64,000 bases of DNA from Holophagae bacterium (GCA_029263455.1 JAJCXM010000021.1:32469-96468); one strand, 5' to 3'; positions 52,723-61,818 are shown, counted from the first letter of the stretch. A program made the numbers and translations. Notes: generated by a model from the letters alone, not told the origin.

Positions 52723-55473
52723 ATGAGTGACCCAATTCGACAGAGCTGGCAAACTGCGGATAAGATGCTGAGCTTTGAATTTACGATCCGTCCAGATTCC
52801 CCAAATGGCCCCATGGCGATCGTCGCCGATGTCAACTGGATCCGTACGCCGCAAGCAAATTTCACCATCGTCCTTCAAGAACTTTATGGCTCCACGTCCT
52901 TTCAGCATACCTACCCTGACGGCATGATTCTGAGAGGCGAACTAAAAGGGATTAGCATTGTTTCTCCTGGCGATTGGGCTCAGGCAGCCGTGTTTGGTGA
53001 TTTCCACTACGGAAGTCATGACTTTCGACATTTCGAAGGCACCATGATCACCTATCCCACAGAACCAACTAATCCCGTTGACCCTATCATTCCAGTATCA
53101 CCGTATAGTGGTTCAACGACGGTTACCGGATCAGTTCAAACCTGTGACTTGTTTCCCTATGTCTTTCTCAGAACTTGGCCGCACTTGGACCCCGAGCGTT
53201 TAGAACGTGACTTCGTCTTTTATCGGACCAGCTCTCCTCCAACCGCTGCGGACTCCTTTTTTTTGGCGCTCAGTCAATTGACCACGCAGTCAAATGCGCG
53301 TGTGCAAATCGAAAAGGCATCCCAAGCCTATCTTGATGGACAACCGCCCTGGACCGGAATGGATATCCGTGACATCAACAACTTGAATGGCGCCATAAGC
53401 TGCTTTCACCAACTGGATCGTAGACTAATAGATGATCAGCCTGAAGATCGCGAACAGGCGCTGGCGATTGTTGAGTTAGATCTGGAACTGACAGCAGAGC
53501 AACTCGAAACCTATCTACAATCTGCAATTTATGCAGTCGAACTTGGCCGCGTTTGGCAAACCCTGTTTGCTCATATGGTGCTCTTAGGTTACCGCGTCTG
53601 CGAAAGCGAGCAGCTTATTCGGACGATACGCATGAGCCATTTTTTACCGCGTTTGTTAAGCCAATTGACACTGAATAGAGAAGAAATCATTGAATACGCC
53701 AACGCGTCGGTGGTATTGCCACAACCCGTTTTCCCGTTGCCAGCAAATGGCAGCATTTCGGGACTTTCGCCAGGTTGGGTAAAACCCTATGCCGTAGGCG
53801 ATCTACAGATGGTTCGGCAACGGTTGTTGGGCTATCGTGGTGGTGAAATCGCCCGCATTGTGAATGTCATGCCTGGGGAACGCAAAGAAATCTCGCGCCG
53901 CTCAAGAAAAGCAACGATCGAGACCCAAAATACGACTGAGAAACATTCTAAGAAATCACGCCACTTCAATTCGCAAAAGGAAAGTAATCTTTCAGATGAA
54001 GTCACGAAAACGATTGTCGGCAAAACGAAGTCGATAAATTACTCGGACTTCAAGACCAACTACGGACCGCCAACAACAGCTACGCTTTCGGGTGGTTGGG
54101 ACGAGGCCTGGACGACCAATTCGCCGGGTCAGAAACAAGCAACCCGCTTTGCCCGTGAAGTTCTTGATGAATCGCGAAGCTCCCTGGCCAGACAGGTAAG
54201 CGAAGTGCGGCAGCTTCAGGTAACCGACGAGACGGAAGAATCTGAAAACTCGGTGGTGGATAACGTGCAAGGTGATTGCGCCATCGTGGGTGTGTACCGC
54301 TGGTTAAACAAGGTTCTTGAGGCGACTGTCGTTCGCTATGGAGCTCGCTTCTTGGTGGAAATGGAGATCTGTCAGCCCGGTCGCTTTTTGGCTGCGCCGC
54401 TCGCTCTAAGTGGTACTCGGAACTTGGAACCTCCCGTTACATTGGCCTCGTTGGGTGTGACGCGATTCACCGATATCACAGCACAGAACTACGCTGACCT
54501 GGCCGCCAGCCTCGGGGTCACTCAAATCGAGCCTCCACCCGAAGCAACAAAAACAGTTTCAGCGGTCTTTAATGGACATTCCGAGCAAGTCATTGAACTT
54601 CCTGACGGCTATCAAGCAAATCTGGCCGTCATCAACTGTGTCATGGGCGAAGGTACAGCCATTAGCCGTGTCCAAGGGGCTTTGGGACAAAAACAATTTG
54701 TTTGCCAACCTGGGAAATCTGTTTCGTTGGTGATGGATGCCGAGACAAGTCAGGTCCCAGCTGCCGTCAGTGCTACGGCTGTGGCGATGTCACCTCCCGA
54801 GGTGATCGATTCGTTTCAGGTCATTATGGTGGTGACTACGCAACCTACGACCAACCGCATGACCCGTTGGCAAATTGATACCTATCAACAATTATCAAAT
54901 GCCGCTCAAGAGGCGCAGCGATCTTTTTATGCAATCACGGATGCCAATCAGCGCTCGCCAAGCGCTGAGGTGGACATGGAACGACGGGCGATTAAACGCG
55001 CGGGTTTTGCCGTACTCATGCAGCATGCTGAATCCAAGACCGGCTCTCAGCCTTACGGTAGCCCGGACGATTCCGCTGAGTTGGCTCCGGCGATGTCACA
55101 GTTTATCGACCGCGTATTTGAGTGGAACGAGCTTTCCTTTCAATTGCTTGAGCCCCAGCTTGAAGAACCGGAACCCCTCATTTGGTCATCAGAAGGGGTT
55201 AGCCTCGCCGAATTCCAGCAGGCGCGTCTTGCGCGCGTGTTACTGCCCATCCGACCAGATTATGTGCTTCGAGCAGCCCTATTCTTGGAGTCTGGTTCCA
55301 TATGGCCCGGAGCCGATCCGTTGACGCCTGTGCTTGATCAGGACCTGGCTTTAATCTCTCACTTAAAGGCGCTTGATCGCCAAGCTAGCTGCGAGCAACT
55401 TGTAGAGCCGGGTTGGGAAGTTTTGCTGCCAACCTCATTGCAGATTCTCGAAAACACGATTCTGGAGGTCTAA
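52723..55473 (+). CDS. 916-aa protein with N-terminal module and charge-rich middle, unknown family
   Basis: Three parts are visible. Residues 1-115 repeat the module of the 121-aa gene. Residues about 150-360 are helical. About 360-470 hold GGEIARIVNVMPGERKEISR followed by a strongly charged Lys/Thr/Glu/Arg region and a beta segment. The C-terminus ends QARLARVLLPIRPDYVLRAA and FLESGSIWPGADP, which I recall from a recurrent uncharacterised family of large bacterial proteins (unverified). No signal peptide, TM or catalytic motif. It directly precedes the tail-collar gene (TAA then ATG), suggesting coupling. Confidence 0.72.
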   Translation: MSDPIRQSWQTADKMLSFEFTIRPDSPNGPMAIVADVNWIRTPQANFTIVLQELYGSTSFQHTYPDGMILRGELKGISIVSPGDWAQAAVFGDFHYGSHDFRHFEGTMITYPTEPTNPVDPIIPVSPYSGSTTVTGSVQTCDLFPYVFLRTWPHLDPERLERDFVFYRTSSPPTAADSFFLALSQLTTQSNARVQIEKASQAYLDGQPPWTGMDIRDINNLNGAISCFHQLDRRLIDDQPEDREQALAIVELDLELTAEQLETYLQSAIYAVELGRVWQTLFAHMVLLGYRVCESEQLIRTIRMSHFLPRLLSQLTLNREEIIEYANASVVLPQPVFPLPANGSISGLSPGWVKPYAVGDLQMVRQRLLGYRGGEIARIVNVMPGERKEISRRSRKATIETQNTTEKHSKKSRHFNSQKESNLSDEVTKTIVGKTKSINYSDFKTNYGPPTTATLSGGWDEAWTTNSPGQKQATRFAREVLDESRSSLARQVSEVRQLQVTDETEESENSVVDNVQGDCAIVGVYRWLNKVLEATVVRYGARFLVEMEICQPGRFLAAPLALSGTRNLEPPVTLASLGVTRFTDITAQNYADLAASLGVTQIEPPPEATKTVSAVFNGHSEQVIELPDGYQANLAVINCVMGEGTAISRVQGALGQKQFVCQPGKSVSLVMDAETSQVPAAVSATAVAMSPPEVIDSFQVIMVVTTQPTTNRMTRWQIDTYQQLSNAAQEAQRSFYAITDANQRSPSAEVDMERRAIKRAGFAVLMQHAESKTGSQPYGSPDDSAELAPAMSQFIDRVFEWNELSFQLLEPQLEEPEPLIWSSEGVSLAEFQQARLARVLLPIRPDYVLRAALFLESGSIWPGADPLTPVLDQDLALISHLKALDRQASCEQLVEPGWEVLLPTSLQILENTILEV

Positions 55474-56070
55474 ATGTCTCATTCTAAAGTGCTTCCCCCA
55501 TTCAAGAACCCATCTCGTTTCGGCTTTCAAGTTCCGGTTGGAGCAGTTATCCCGTTTGCCGGTCTGACTGGCTCATCGGGTGATCACGTATCTAATGTGC
55601 AAGCAGCCGGGTGGATGGTTTGTGATGGCAGCACCCTCGATGTCTCGCAATACCCGGAGTTGTTTTCCGCGCTTGGATTCCAATATGGTGGTGATGGAAG
55701 CAGCACCTTCAAGATTCCTGACTATCGTGGCTACTTCTTGAGAATGTTGGACATGGGGAGCGGAAATGACCCTGATGTAAGCATGCGTGAGCTTCCGCCT
55801 GGTGGAAGTGGTACCAAGCTACAAGTGGGTTCCACCCAAGTTGATGCAGTGCAGACGCATGAGCATATCTATATGCAAGCCCAGGCTGCTTCGACACCGT
55901 CTGATGCAGGCGTGGCGGGAATCGTGACTACCCAGAAAGCGTTGACGACCGGAGGCCCCACCAGTTCACTCAATCCACCGGGCAGCGTTCACGTCAGTCA
56001 ATCGGAGACACGCTCCAAGAATGTCTACGTAAGCTACTTGATCAAATACAGCTATATGCAGGGTCTGTGA
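55474..56070 (+). CDS. Phage tail-collar domain protein (microcystin-dependent-protein type)
   Basis: 198 aa. The N-terminal collar domain is clear: VPVGAVIPFAGLTG, GWMVCDGSTLDVSQYPELFS, ALGFQYGGDGSSTFKIPDYR and GYFLRMLD. The rest is Gly/Ser/Thr-rich and ends SKNVYVSYLIKYSYMQG, typical of MdpB-like trimeric fibre tips in bacteria and phage. It is free-standing: no phage structural genes are nearby. It begins on the next base after the 916-aa stop, and a glycosyltransferase follows by 1 bp, so Ser/Thr in the C-terminal part could be glycosylated. Confidence 0.88.
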   Translation: MSHSKVLPPFKNPSRFGFQVPVGAVIPFAGLTGSSGDHVSNVQAAGWMVCDGSTLDVSQYPELFSALGFQYGGDGSSTFKIPDYRGYFLRMLDMGSGNDPDVSMRELPPGGSGTKLQVGSTQVDAVQTHEHIYMQAQAASTPSDAGVAGIVTTQKALTTGGPTSSLNPPGSVHVSQSETRSKNVYVSYLIKYSYMQGL

Positions 56071-56071
56071 C

Positions 56072-58795
56072 ATGGCACAGGTGCACAGGGGAACAGAGAA
56101 CAATCATCCGCTGGTTAGCTGTATTATGCCAACCTGTGATCGCTTGGAAATGGTCCAGAATGCGATCGATCTGTTTCATCGACAGGACTACGCCAACAAG
56201 GAATTACTGATCCTGGATAGTGGTTGCGATGAGTTGGCCAGCGTCGTCAACCACAGCCAGAACGTACGCATTTTTGCAGATACGGATGTGCGATCTTTAG
56301 GTGAAATGCGCAATTACTTATGCAAGAGGGCTAAAGGCGAATGGATCGCGATTTGGGACGATGACGATTGGCACGCGCCTAATCGTTTGAGTGTTCAGGT
56401 ACATGAAGCAGAATCGGTTCAGGCGGACCTGTGCGGAATGGACCATCTCGTCTATTGGGATCCGGCAACGCGCAACGCATTCCGTTACGCGCCGCAATTA
56501 GGTGGTCAGGGTTGGCTGGCAGGCGGAAGCCTATTATTTCGAAAATCGGTGTGGGAACAAACACCCTTTGTCTCGGTTTCGGTGGGCGAAGACACCTTGT
56601 TCGTCGCCGCGCATGGCGACCGACGTTGGTGTGTTATTAAGCGTGACGATCTTTACGTGGCGCGAATTCACGCTGGCAATACATCACCCAAACGGACCTG
56701 GGGCCGTCTTTGGAAACCTTACCCTGCAGCAGTAGTTCAGCAGCGCATTAAGCGTTGGACGGTTGATGCAAAGGTATTGGTGAGTATTCCTGTTTATAAC
56801 TGCCCGACGACACTTCGACGTGCTGTTGAAAGTATTCTTTCTCAGTCGTATCGGAATTTGATTTGTGTTGTAAGCAATGACGGTGGTCCCCAGCCATGGT
56901 CCGAAATCGCGGATATCGATGATGCACGTCTCATTCGTTTTGACATGGAACGTAATCGGGGTAGGTATTTTGCCGATCAGGTAGCGCTCCAGAGTATTGA
57001 GTCCGCATATTTTGCGGTCCAGGACGCAGATGATTGGAGTGATCCCGATCGAATTAAGACCTTAATGAACGTTCTTGAAGACGAGCAAGCAGACGTGGTC
57101 GTGTGCGCCACTCACCATCACAGAATGGACGGTAGCACTCAAGTACAAAAGCCACGCCTGCCGGCCTCGCACCAATCCATGACCCATTTTGCCGATCACT
57201 TTGGCCTCTTTCGTACACAGGCCCTTCTGGACGTAGGCGGCTATTACGCAGGCTTTCGTTTGGGCTTTGATACTTACTTGCTGAATCTTTTTCGACACTT
57301 GGGACGGATCGCCGTCTGCGATCAGCCGCTCTATCACCGTGTCCACCGTCCAGGATCCTTGGTTTACAATGCTGCGACCGGTTTAGGTTCCCAAGCTCGC
57401 CGCCAAACCGCATCTGCTCTATCGAAACTGCTGGAACAAGCGAAATTGAGGATGGCGAGCGGTGACCGTGAACAACTGAAACAGTTGCATCGAGGTCGAA
57501 TGACGTCCGCCGAATTGGATGACCTTGAACAGGAGTGCAATCGACTTGCTGAGGTGGCAACGACCCGGAAATTTGATGCGCATAGATCCGGTATACCTCG
57601 TAATGACATTACGGGTCCGTGGGACGATTGGTGCCTTTCTTCTGCGACGATGGAGGTTTTGTTGGCGCGGCTCAAGGAGCGCCGCCCCCAATCGATATTG
57701 GAACTTGGAAGCGGTTATTCAACGCTTGAACTGGCGCAATACGTACGCGAACACGGCGGCAGCCTGGTCACGTTAGAACACGATAAGGTTTATTACCAAC
57801 GAACCAAGCAGCGGTTATTGGAACGTGATTTGGCTGCCAACGTGGAATTGGTGTACGCACCACTTCAAGACCTGCGTTTGGCCGACGGGTCGTTTTCGCC
57901 CATGTATGGGAACATCCCTCAACGTCGTTATGATCATGTGGTCATTGATGGTCCTCCGCAACGGTTAGGGCGCGCAGCGACCTTCTGGGCTTTGAAACCC
58001 TTTTTAAGTGAAGATTTTGAGATTTGGCTAGATGATGCCAATCGCGATCATGAAAAGGAGTGTGTGCGCAGGTGGTGCGCTGCGGGTGATCTGGATGTTA
58101 CTTATCGAAATATCGGTAAGGGTGCCTTCGTTTTAACGCCAGTCTCGAAGACTTGGTTGGTTTTGACTCTGTTGACAGGGGGCCGGCCCGATCTGCTCGC
58201 TCAAACGCTGGAGAGCATCAAAATATGGCGTCAAGACGCTCGCTTCAAGGCGATGGGAGTCGCTTTGGTCAATGGCGGTGATCGCGAATCCAGAGGGCTA
58301 GTACAACGCAGTGAGCTTTTTCAGGAATATCTTTTAGAGGACGCCTATTTACCTATAGGCATCGCCTACACAAAGTTGGTTAATGCTGCGGCCAGTCTTG
58401 GTGGGCGTTATCAATTGCATCTTGAGGACGACTGGCAGTGCACGGACACGTTCGATCAGTTGATCACAGCCAAATCCGTTTTGGAGGTTTATCCATCGGT
58501 GGGTCAGGTTCGGTTGAGAGCCAGCCACGAATCCGTATTGCGTCGTCACATGGTCAGCGGCCGTGACATAGAGTGGCAACGCCGGGATGGGTTTATGCTG
58601 TCTGAGTCCGCGCATTTCACTTTTAATCCCAGCCTTGTTCGTTTAGAGGACGTGAGAAAAATCATACCAGCACAGGGCGAATCAGACGCCCAAGTTCACT
58701 TTTACCAACGTGGCTATCATTCGGCACAGCTAACGCCAGGACTGTTTGAGCATTTGGGCGAACAGACAAGTCTGCGAAAAGCCCTTCACCGCTAG
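56072..58795 (+). CDS. Multidomain glycosyltransferase with embedded methyltransferase-like domain
   Basis: 907 aa with four modules. GT2 domain 1 (about 10-215): VSCIMPTCDRLEMVQNAIDL and WDDDDWHAP (DxD). GT2 domain 2 (from about 234): VLVSIPVYNCPTTLRRAVES and QDADDWSDPD. Rossmann methyltransferase-like (from about 542): ILELGSGYSTLELAQYV, VTLEHDK and VVIDGPPQRLG. GT domain 3 (from about 695): WLVLTLLTGGRPDLL, HLEDDWQC, ending SAHFTFNPSLVRLEDV. So up to three sugars could be added by one polypeptide. It starts 1 bp after the collar protein, the natural acceptor candidate. Cytoplasmic, no TM. Confidence 0.85.
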   Translation: MAQVHRGTENNHPLVSCIMPTCDRLEMVQNAIDLFHRQDYANKELLILDSGCDELASVVNHSQNVRIFADTDVRSLGEMRNYLCKRAKGEWIAIWDDDDWHAPNRLSVQVHEAESVQADLCGMDHLVYWDPATRNAFRYAPQLGGQGWLAGGSLLFRKSVWEQTPFVSVSVGEDTLFVAAHGDRRWCVIKRDDLYVARIHAGNTSPKRTWGRLWKPYPAAVVQQRIKRWTVDAKVLVSIPVYNCPTTLRRAVESILSQSYRNLICVVSNDGGPQPWSEIADIDDARLIRFDMERNRGRYFADQVALQSIESAYFAVQDADDWSDPDRIKTLMNVLEDEQADVVVCATHHHRMDGSTQVQKPRLPASHQSMTHFADHFGLFRTQALLDVGGYYAGFRLGFDTYLLNLFRHLGRIAVCDQPLYHRVHRPGSLVYNAATGLGSQARRQTASALSKLLEQAKLRMASGDREQLKQLHRGRMTSAELDDLEQECNRLAEVATTRKFDAHRSGIPRNDITGPWDDWCLSSATMEVLLARLKERRPQSILELGSGYSTLELAQYVREHGGSLVTLEHDKVYYQRTKQRLLERDLAANVELVYAPLQDLRLADGSFSPMYGNIPQRRYDHVVIDGPPQRLGRAATFWALKPFLSEDFEIWLDDANRDHEKECVRRWCAAGDLDVTYRNIGKGAFVLTPVSKTWLVLTLLTGGRPDLLAQTLESIKIWRQDARFKAMGVALVNGGDRESRGLVQRSELFQEYLLEDAYLPIGIAYTKLVNAAASLGGRYQLHLEDDWQCTDTFDQLITAKSVLEVYPSVGQVRLRASHESVLRRHMVSGRDIEWQRRDGFMLSESAHFTFNPSLVRLEDVRKIIPAQGESDAQVHFYQRGYHSAQLTPGLFEHLGEQTSLRKALHR

Positions 58796-58952
58796 CTACC
58801 TTTTTGGTTTTCTCTGGGCTCCCCCAGGCGTCTCTTGCATCACGTCCTTCTGGCTATCGCAGGACTGGGTGCTAGTCCTGCCTCGCTACAACATGCCTCG
58901 CGACAACATGTCCCCATAAACCGCCAGCATTCCATAGGCCTACACTACGCCA

Positions 58953-59183
58953 GCCTAACCTCTGGCTAGAAGAGGCTGTCTCATAACTTGCTTCAAGGCT
59001 CAAGAATGTGAGTTTGGCTTCTAGCCAGAGGTTATAATCCGTTTATATTCAGGTAAATACAATAAACATGATAGTCGTTCTAACCGTTACCTCAAACTAT
59101 TCAGGACTCATGCGACAGCCTCTAGAAGGCAACTCACCTTACCGACACCCAATGTGAGTCCGTCTTCTAGACGTAGGTTAGGC
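58953..59183. repeat. attC-like repeat R1, interrupted by a MITE
   Basis: Ends GCCTAACCT...AGGTTAGGC, inner stem CTAGAAG/CTTCTAG and innermost ACTCAC/GTGAGT. Without the 149-bp insertion and one 7-bp duplicate it is about 75 bp, like R2. The preceding 150 bp (58796-58952) hold a piece of the conserved spacer (TGTCCCCATAAAC) but no gene. Confidence 0.75.
58973..59121. mobile_element. 149-bp MITE with terminal inverted repeats and 7-bp target duplication
   Basis: Ends AGGCTGTCTCAT / ATGCGACAGCCT match 11 of 12. CTAGAAG is repeated on both flanks (58966-58972 and 59122-59128). It encodes nothing. It contains a reverse-orientation copy of the repeat segment (59011-59036 region: TTGGCTTCTAGCCAGAGGTT). 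The transposase that moves it is not in this window. Confidence 0.75.
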
Positions 59184-59299
59184 TACACTGGCTTCCGAAG
59201 AACAACGAGGCTGGCAAGAAGACTTCATTGTCCTAAACAGGCAAGCGGTGCTTCACGACAACATGTCCGATAAACTGGAAGTATTCCCACATTACGTCA

Positions 59300-59375
59300 G
59301 CCTAACCTCTGGTTAGAAGCCAAACTCACCTTACCGACACCCAATGTGAGTCCGTCTTCCAGACGGAGGTTAGCA
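59300..59375. repeat. attC-like repeat R2
   Basis: 76 bp starting GCCTAACCTCTGGTTAGAAG and ending GGAGGTTAGCA. It is an imperfect long hairpin: the outer arms pair CTAACCTC/GAGGTTAG, the inner ACTCAC/GTGAGT, with a 16-nt loop (CTTACCGACACCCAAT). It is separated from R1 by 116 bp that resemble the spacer between R3 and R4. Confidence 0.75.
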
Positions 59376-59709
59376 AAGACTGACTAGCGAAGAACAACGA
59401 GGTTGGAAAGAAGGCCCCATGATTCTAAACAGGCAAGGAATGAATCAACTGTGGTTTTTCAGTATCACTTCACGCGGACTTCAGGCCACTTAAACGGCGC
59501 TGTCGGAAGAAAGACGATTAATACTCAATATTTCAGGGTACGGGCTGAATTCCAAAACCTCAGTCTGCTCAAGCGGCCTGTGGCAGTCTCACCGAGCCTG
59601 TTGGCTTTTCTGAGTCACATCCAGCAGGGAGCCGGCGCGCTGCTCGTCGGTGCGTCCGAAACCATGGGAGCCTGCTGGGCCTTGTCCGCCCGCGGCCTGC
59701 CCGCGAATT
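59376..59709. other. Non-coding stretch after repeat R2
   Basis: The first about 60 bp are a spacer-like copy (GAAGAACAACGAGG, then CTAAACAGGCAAG) that decays into unrelated, more GC-rich sequence. A 108-codon reading frame here has no ribosome site and partly overlaps the 3' end of the minus-strand gene; I do not accept it. Confidence 0.45.
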
Positions 59710-61566
59710 CTAAAGACAGCTGTGAATGAGTTGGCTCAGCGTGACTACGTCCTCGCTTTGTGGCCAGGCGGCCATGTTGGGGCCAATATCGCGAAAACCG
59801 ACCAGGGCGCCTCCTAATCCCGCCCCGATCAATTGAGCCCCATTGATGGCGAGGTAGGGAAATCGAGCTTTGCTGTTAGTCATGTGGGACTTCCATTCGA
59901 TGCCATCTGCACTGGACCAGATGATGAAGCGATCGTCATAGTTGGTGTCCCATTCAATTCCCCAAAACATGCCCTGCGCGTATTGGATTCCGTAGAGGAT
60001 GTCACCGCCCAATTGACTGAGTTGCCCGATCTGCCAAATATCGCCGTCGGTACTAAACGCATGGCTGCCATTTGTGCCAGTTGCCACGTATTTCCCGGCC
60101 CCGAAGGCAACAGAAATGAATGTTTCCGACGTCAGGCCCGAACCCAACGCAGGCGTCCAAGTCAGGCCATCGTCGCTGTAAGCGATGGCGCCGCTTTGCC
60201 CGACGGCAACAAAACGTCCATTGGGCCCTTGACACACGCCGGAGAACCAGGCGGACGGGATTCCGTGGTTCACCGGGCTCCAGTTCTGACCGTCGGTTGA
60301 GACCATGAATTGCGAGGAGTTTAGAAGTGCCACCAGCGTATTCCATCCGGCAATCCCCACATAGTCCTCCCCCGGTAATGGCGTGCTGACGTCGACCCAC
60401 TGAACCCCATCCGTACTGAAAAGGATGGTTCCGTTGTCACCGAGTGCCAGTTCACCGCTTGCAAATTCGTGCAGTAATTTACATTCCTCAAAATCGGCTT
60501 GTATTGGGGTCCACACAAATCCGTCGTTGCTGGTGAGTCCGACCCCGGAAGAGCGACCGACGGCCAAGTAACGACCGTTTTGAAATGCGACCGCAAAAAT
60601 TGTGCCCTCGTAACCCGAGATCTGCGACGTCCAATTCACCTCGTCGGGGCTGGTCAACACCGTGCCGAACCGACCCACGACCACTTTCGGGGTCGAACGG
60701 ACCACGCCAAATAGGTCATGTTGCGTCGGTACCATATGCTTTAGCCACGCTTGGCCATCGGGACTTGTGTAAAGCGAAGCATCATCGCCCAGCGCCATGA
60801 ATCCCGTATCGGTTTGGCTGAGCTGGTTGAATTGTACGGCCGCGGCCCCATCGATCTGATAGGTGGTCCAACCGCCATTCTTGATGTGGATCGTTCCGTC
60901 GGCCTCCATGACACAGACCACGCCGTTTTTTACGGTCACGGCCACAAGTTCTTCAGTACTTGGCGTACTTTCTTCGATCAAGGAAGTGGCGTCGTTGCCG
61001 TGAAGATAGAAACCGTCGGCGCCAACGAAATGGAATGTTCCGTTTTCTATTGCACCCGCATTGAGCCCACTGCTGAAGTATTTGAATGTCGTATTAAAGA
61101 ACCCAACCGTAACCCCGAGCCGTCCATCGTATCGGCCCATGCGCTCCACGAACACGAGTTGGCTGGGTCCCTTAACAATGTCTAGGATATCGTATTCGGG
61201 AACCTGGTTGCTTGATATGTTAAATACGTCATGACGGTTGGGCGAGTAAAACTTGGCGCCATCAAGGCCCGCAATGACGAGGCCGGACATGTCGCCCAAC
61301 GGGATATCGACAATGGATTGTAGTTGATACCTCGTCATGGAGGAATCCTTGTCGTCCATGATCTCCCAAGCCACTCCGTCCAGGCTCTTCTGAATTAGGC
61401 CGTTGTTGCCCACTGCGTAGTAAAGGCCTCGTGTGCGGATGACATCGTTTATGGTGACTGCGTGGGGTTGGGGGTTTCGCCAATGCTGGCTGTCGCACAC
61501 GATGACTTGCGCCCAACATGATACGAACCCAATCCAGGTGAGCGCGAATGCGAGTACGAGTTTCAT
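59710..61566 (-). CDS. Secreted BNR/sialidase-like beta-propeller protein
   Basis: Signal peptide MKLVLAFALTWIGFVSCWA|Q, ribosome site GGAAGGG. The body has about nine repeats with Asp-box-like cores (SPDGQAWLKH, SNDGFVWTPI, STDGVQWVDV, STDGQNWSPV, SDDGLTWTPA, SADGIEWKSH), the S.DG..W pattern of exported propellers and sialidases; catalytic sialidase residues are not evident. It lies between copies of the attC-like repeat and could be a cassette cargo; it reads opposite to the neighbouring cluster. Confidence 0.85.
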   Translation of the reverse strand: MKLVLAFALTWIGFVSCWAQVIVCDSQHWRNPQPHAVTINDVIRTRGLYYAVGNNGLIQKSLDGVAWEIMDDKDSSMTRYQLQSIVDIPLGDMSGLVIAGLDGAKFYSPNRHDVFNISSNQVPEYDILDIVKGPSQLVFVERMGRYDGRLGVTVGFFNTTFKYFSSGLNAGAIENGTFHFVGADGFYLHGNDATSLIEESTPSTEELVAVTVKNGVVCVMEADGTIHIKNGGWTTYQIDGAAAVQFNQLSQTDTGFMALGDDASLYTSPDGQAWLKHMVPTQHDLFGVVRSTPKVVVGRFGTVLTSPDEVNWTSQISGYEGTIFAVAFQNGRYLAVGRSSGVGLTSNDGFVWTPIQADFEECKLLHEFASGELALGDNGTILFSTDGVQWVDVSTPLPGEDYVGIAGWNTLVALLNSSQFMVSTDGQNWSPVNHGIPSAWFSGVCQGPNGRFVAVGQSGAIAYSDDGLTWTPALGSGLTSETFISVAFGAGKYVATGTNGSHAFSTDGDIWQIGQLSQLGGDILYGIQYAQGMFWGIEWDTNYDDRFIIWSSADGIEWKSHMTNSKARFPYLAINGAQLIGAGLGGALVGFRDIGPNMAAWPQSEDVVTLSQLIHSCL

Positions 61567-61818
61567 GGGGCGTCCCTTCCTTTAACTGGACAAGTTGTTC
61601 CCCTTAACTCTGGGGCTCTAGAAAGCCCAACGCAATACCCATTTATGGGTAAAGTGAGAGGCGAGCACAGGTTGCCGCTGAGGTCCACATCTGGACTTTG
61701 GTTCTCAAAAGATCAAGGTCAGGTGTGGCTGAAAAGTGGGATCAATCGGTGCTCGATGCTCATGGCCGTGTCACCAGCTGTGCGAAACGCGCCGAAGCAG
61801 TAAAGCGACGAACAATTT

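Noticed and set aside
45085..58795. Prophage, tailocin or contractile injection system
   Set aside because: Apart from the collar domain there is no sheath, tube, baseplate, portal, terminase, capsid or lysis gene.
59403..59729. 108-codon reading frame on the plus strand
   Set aside because: No ribosome site, no domain-like pattern, built partly from repeat sequence and overlapping the 3' end of the secreted propeller gene.
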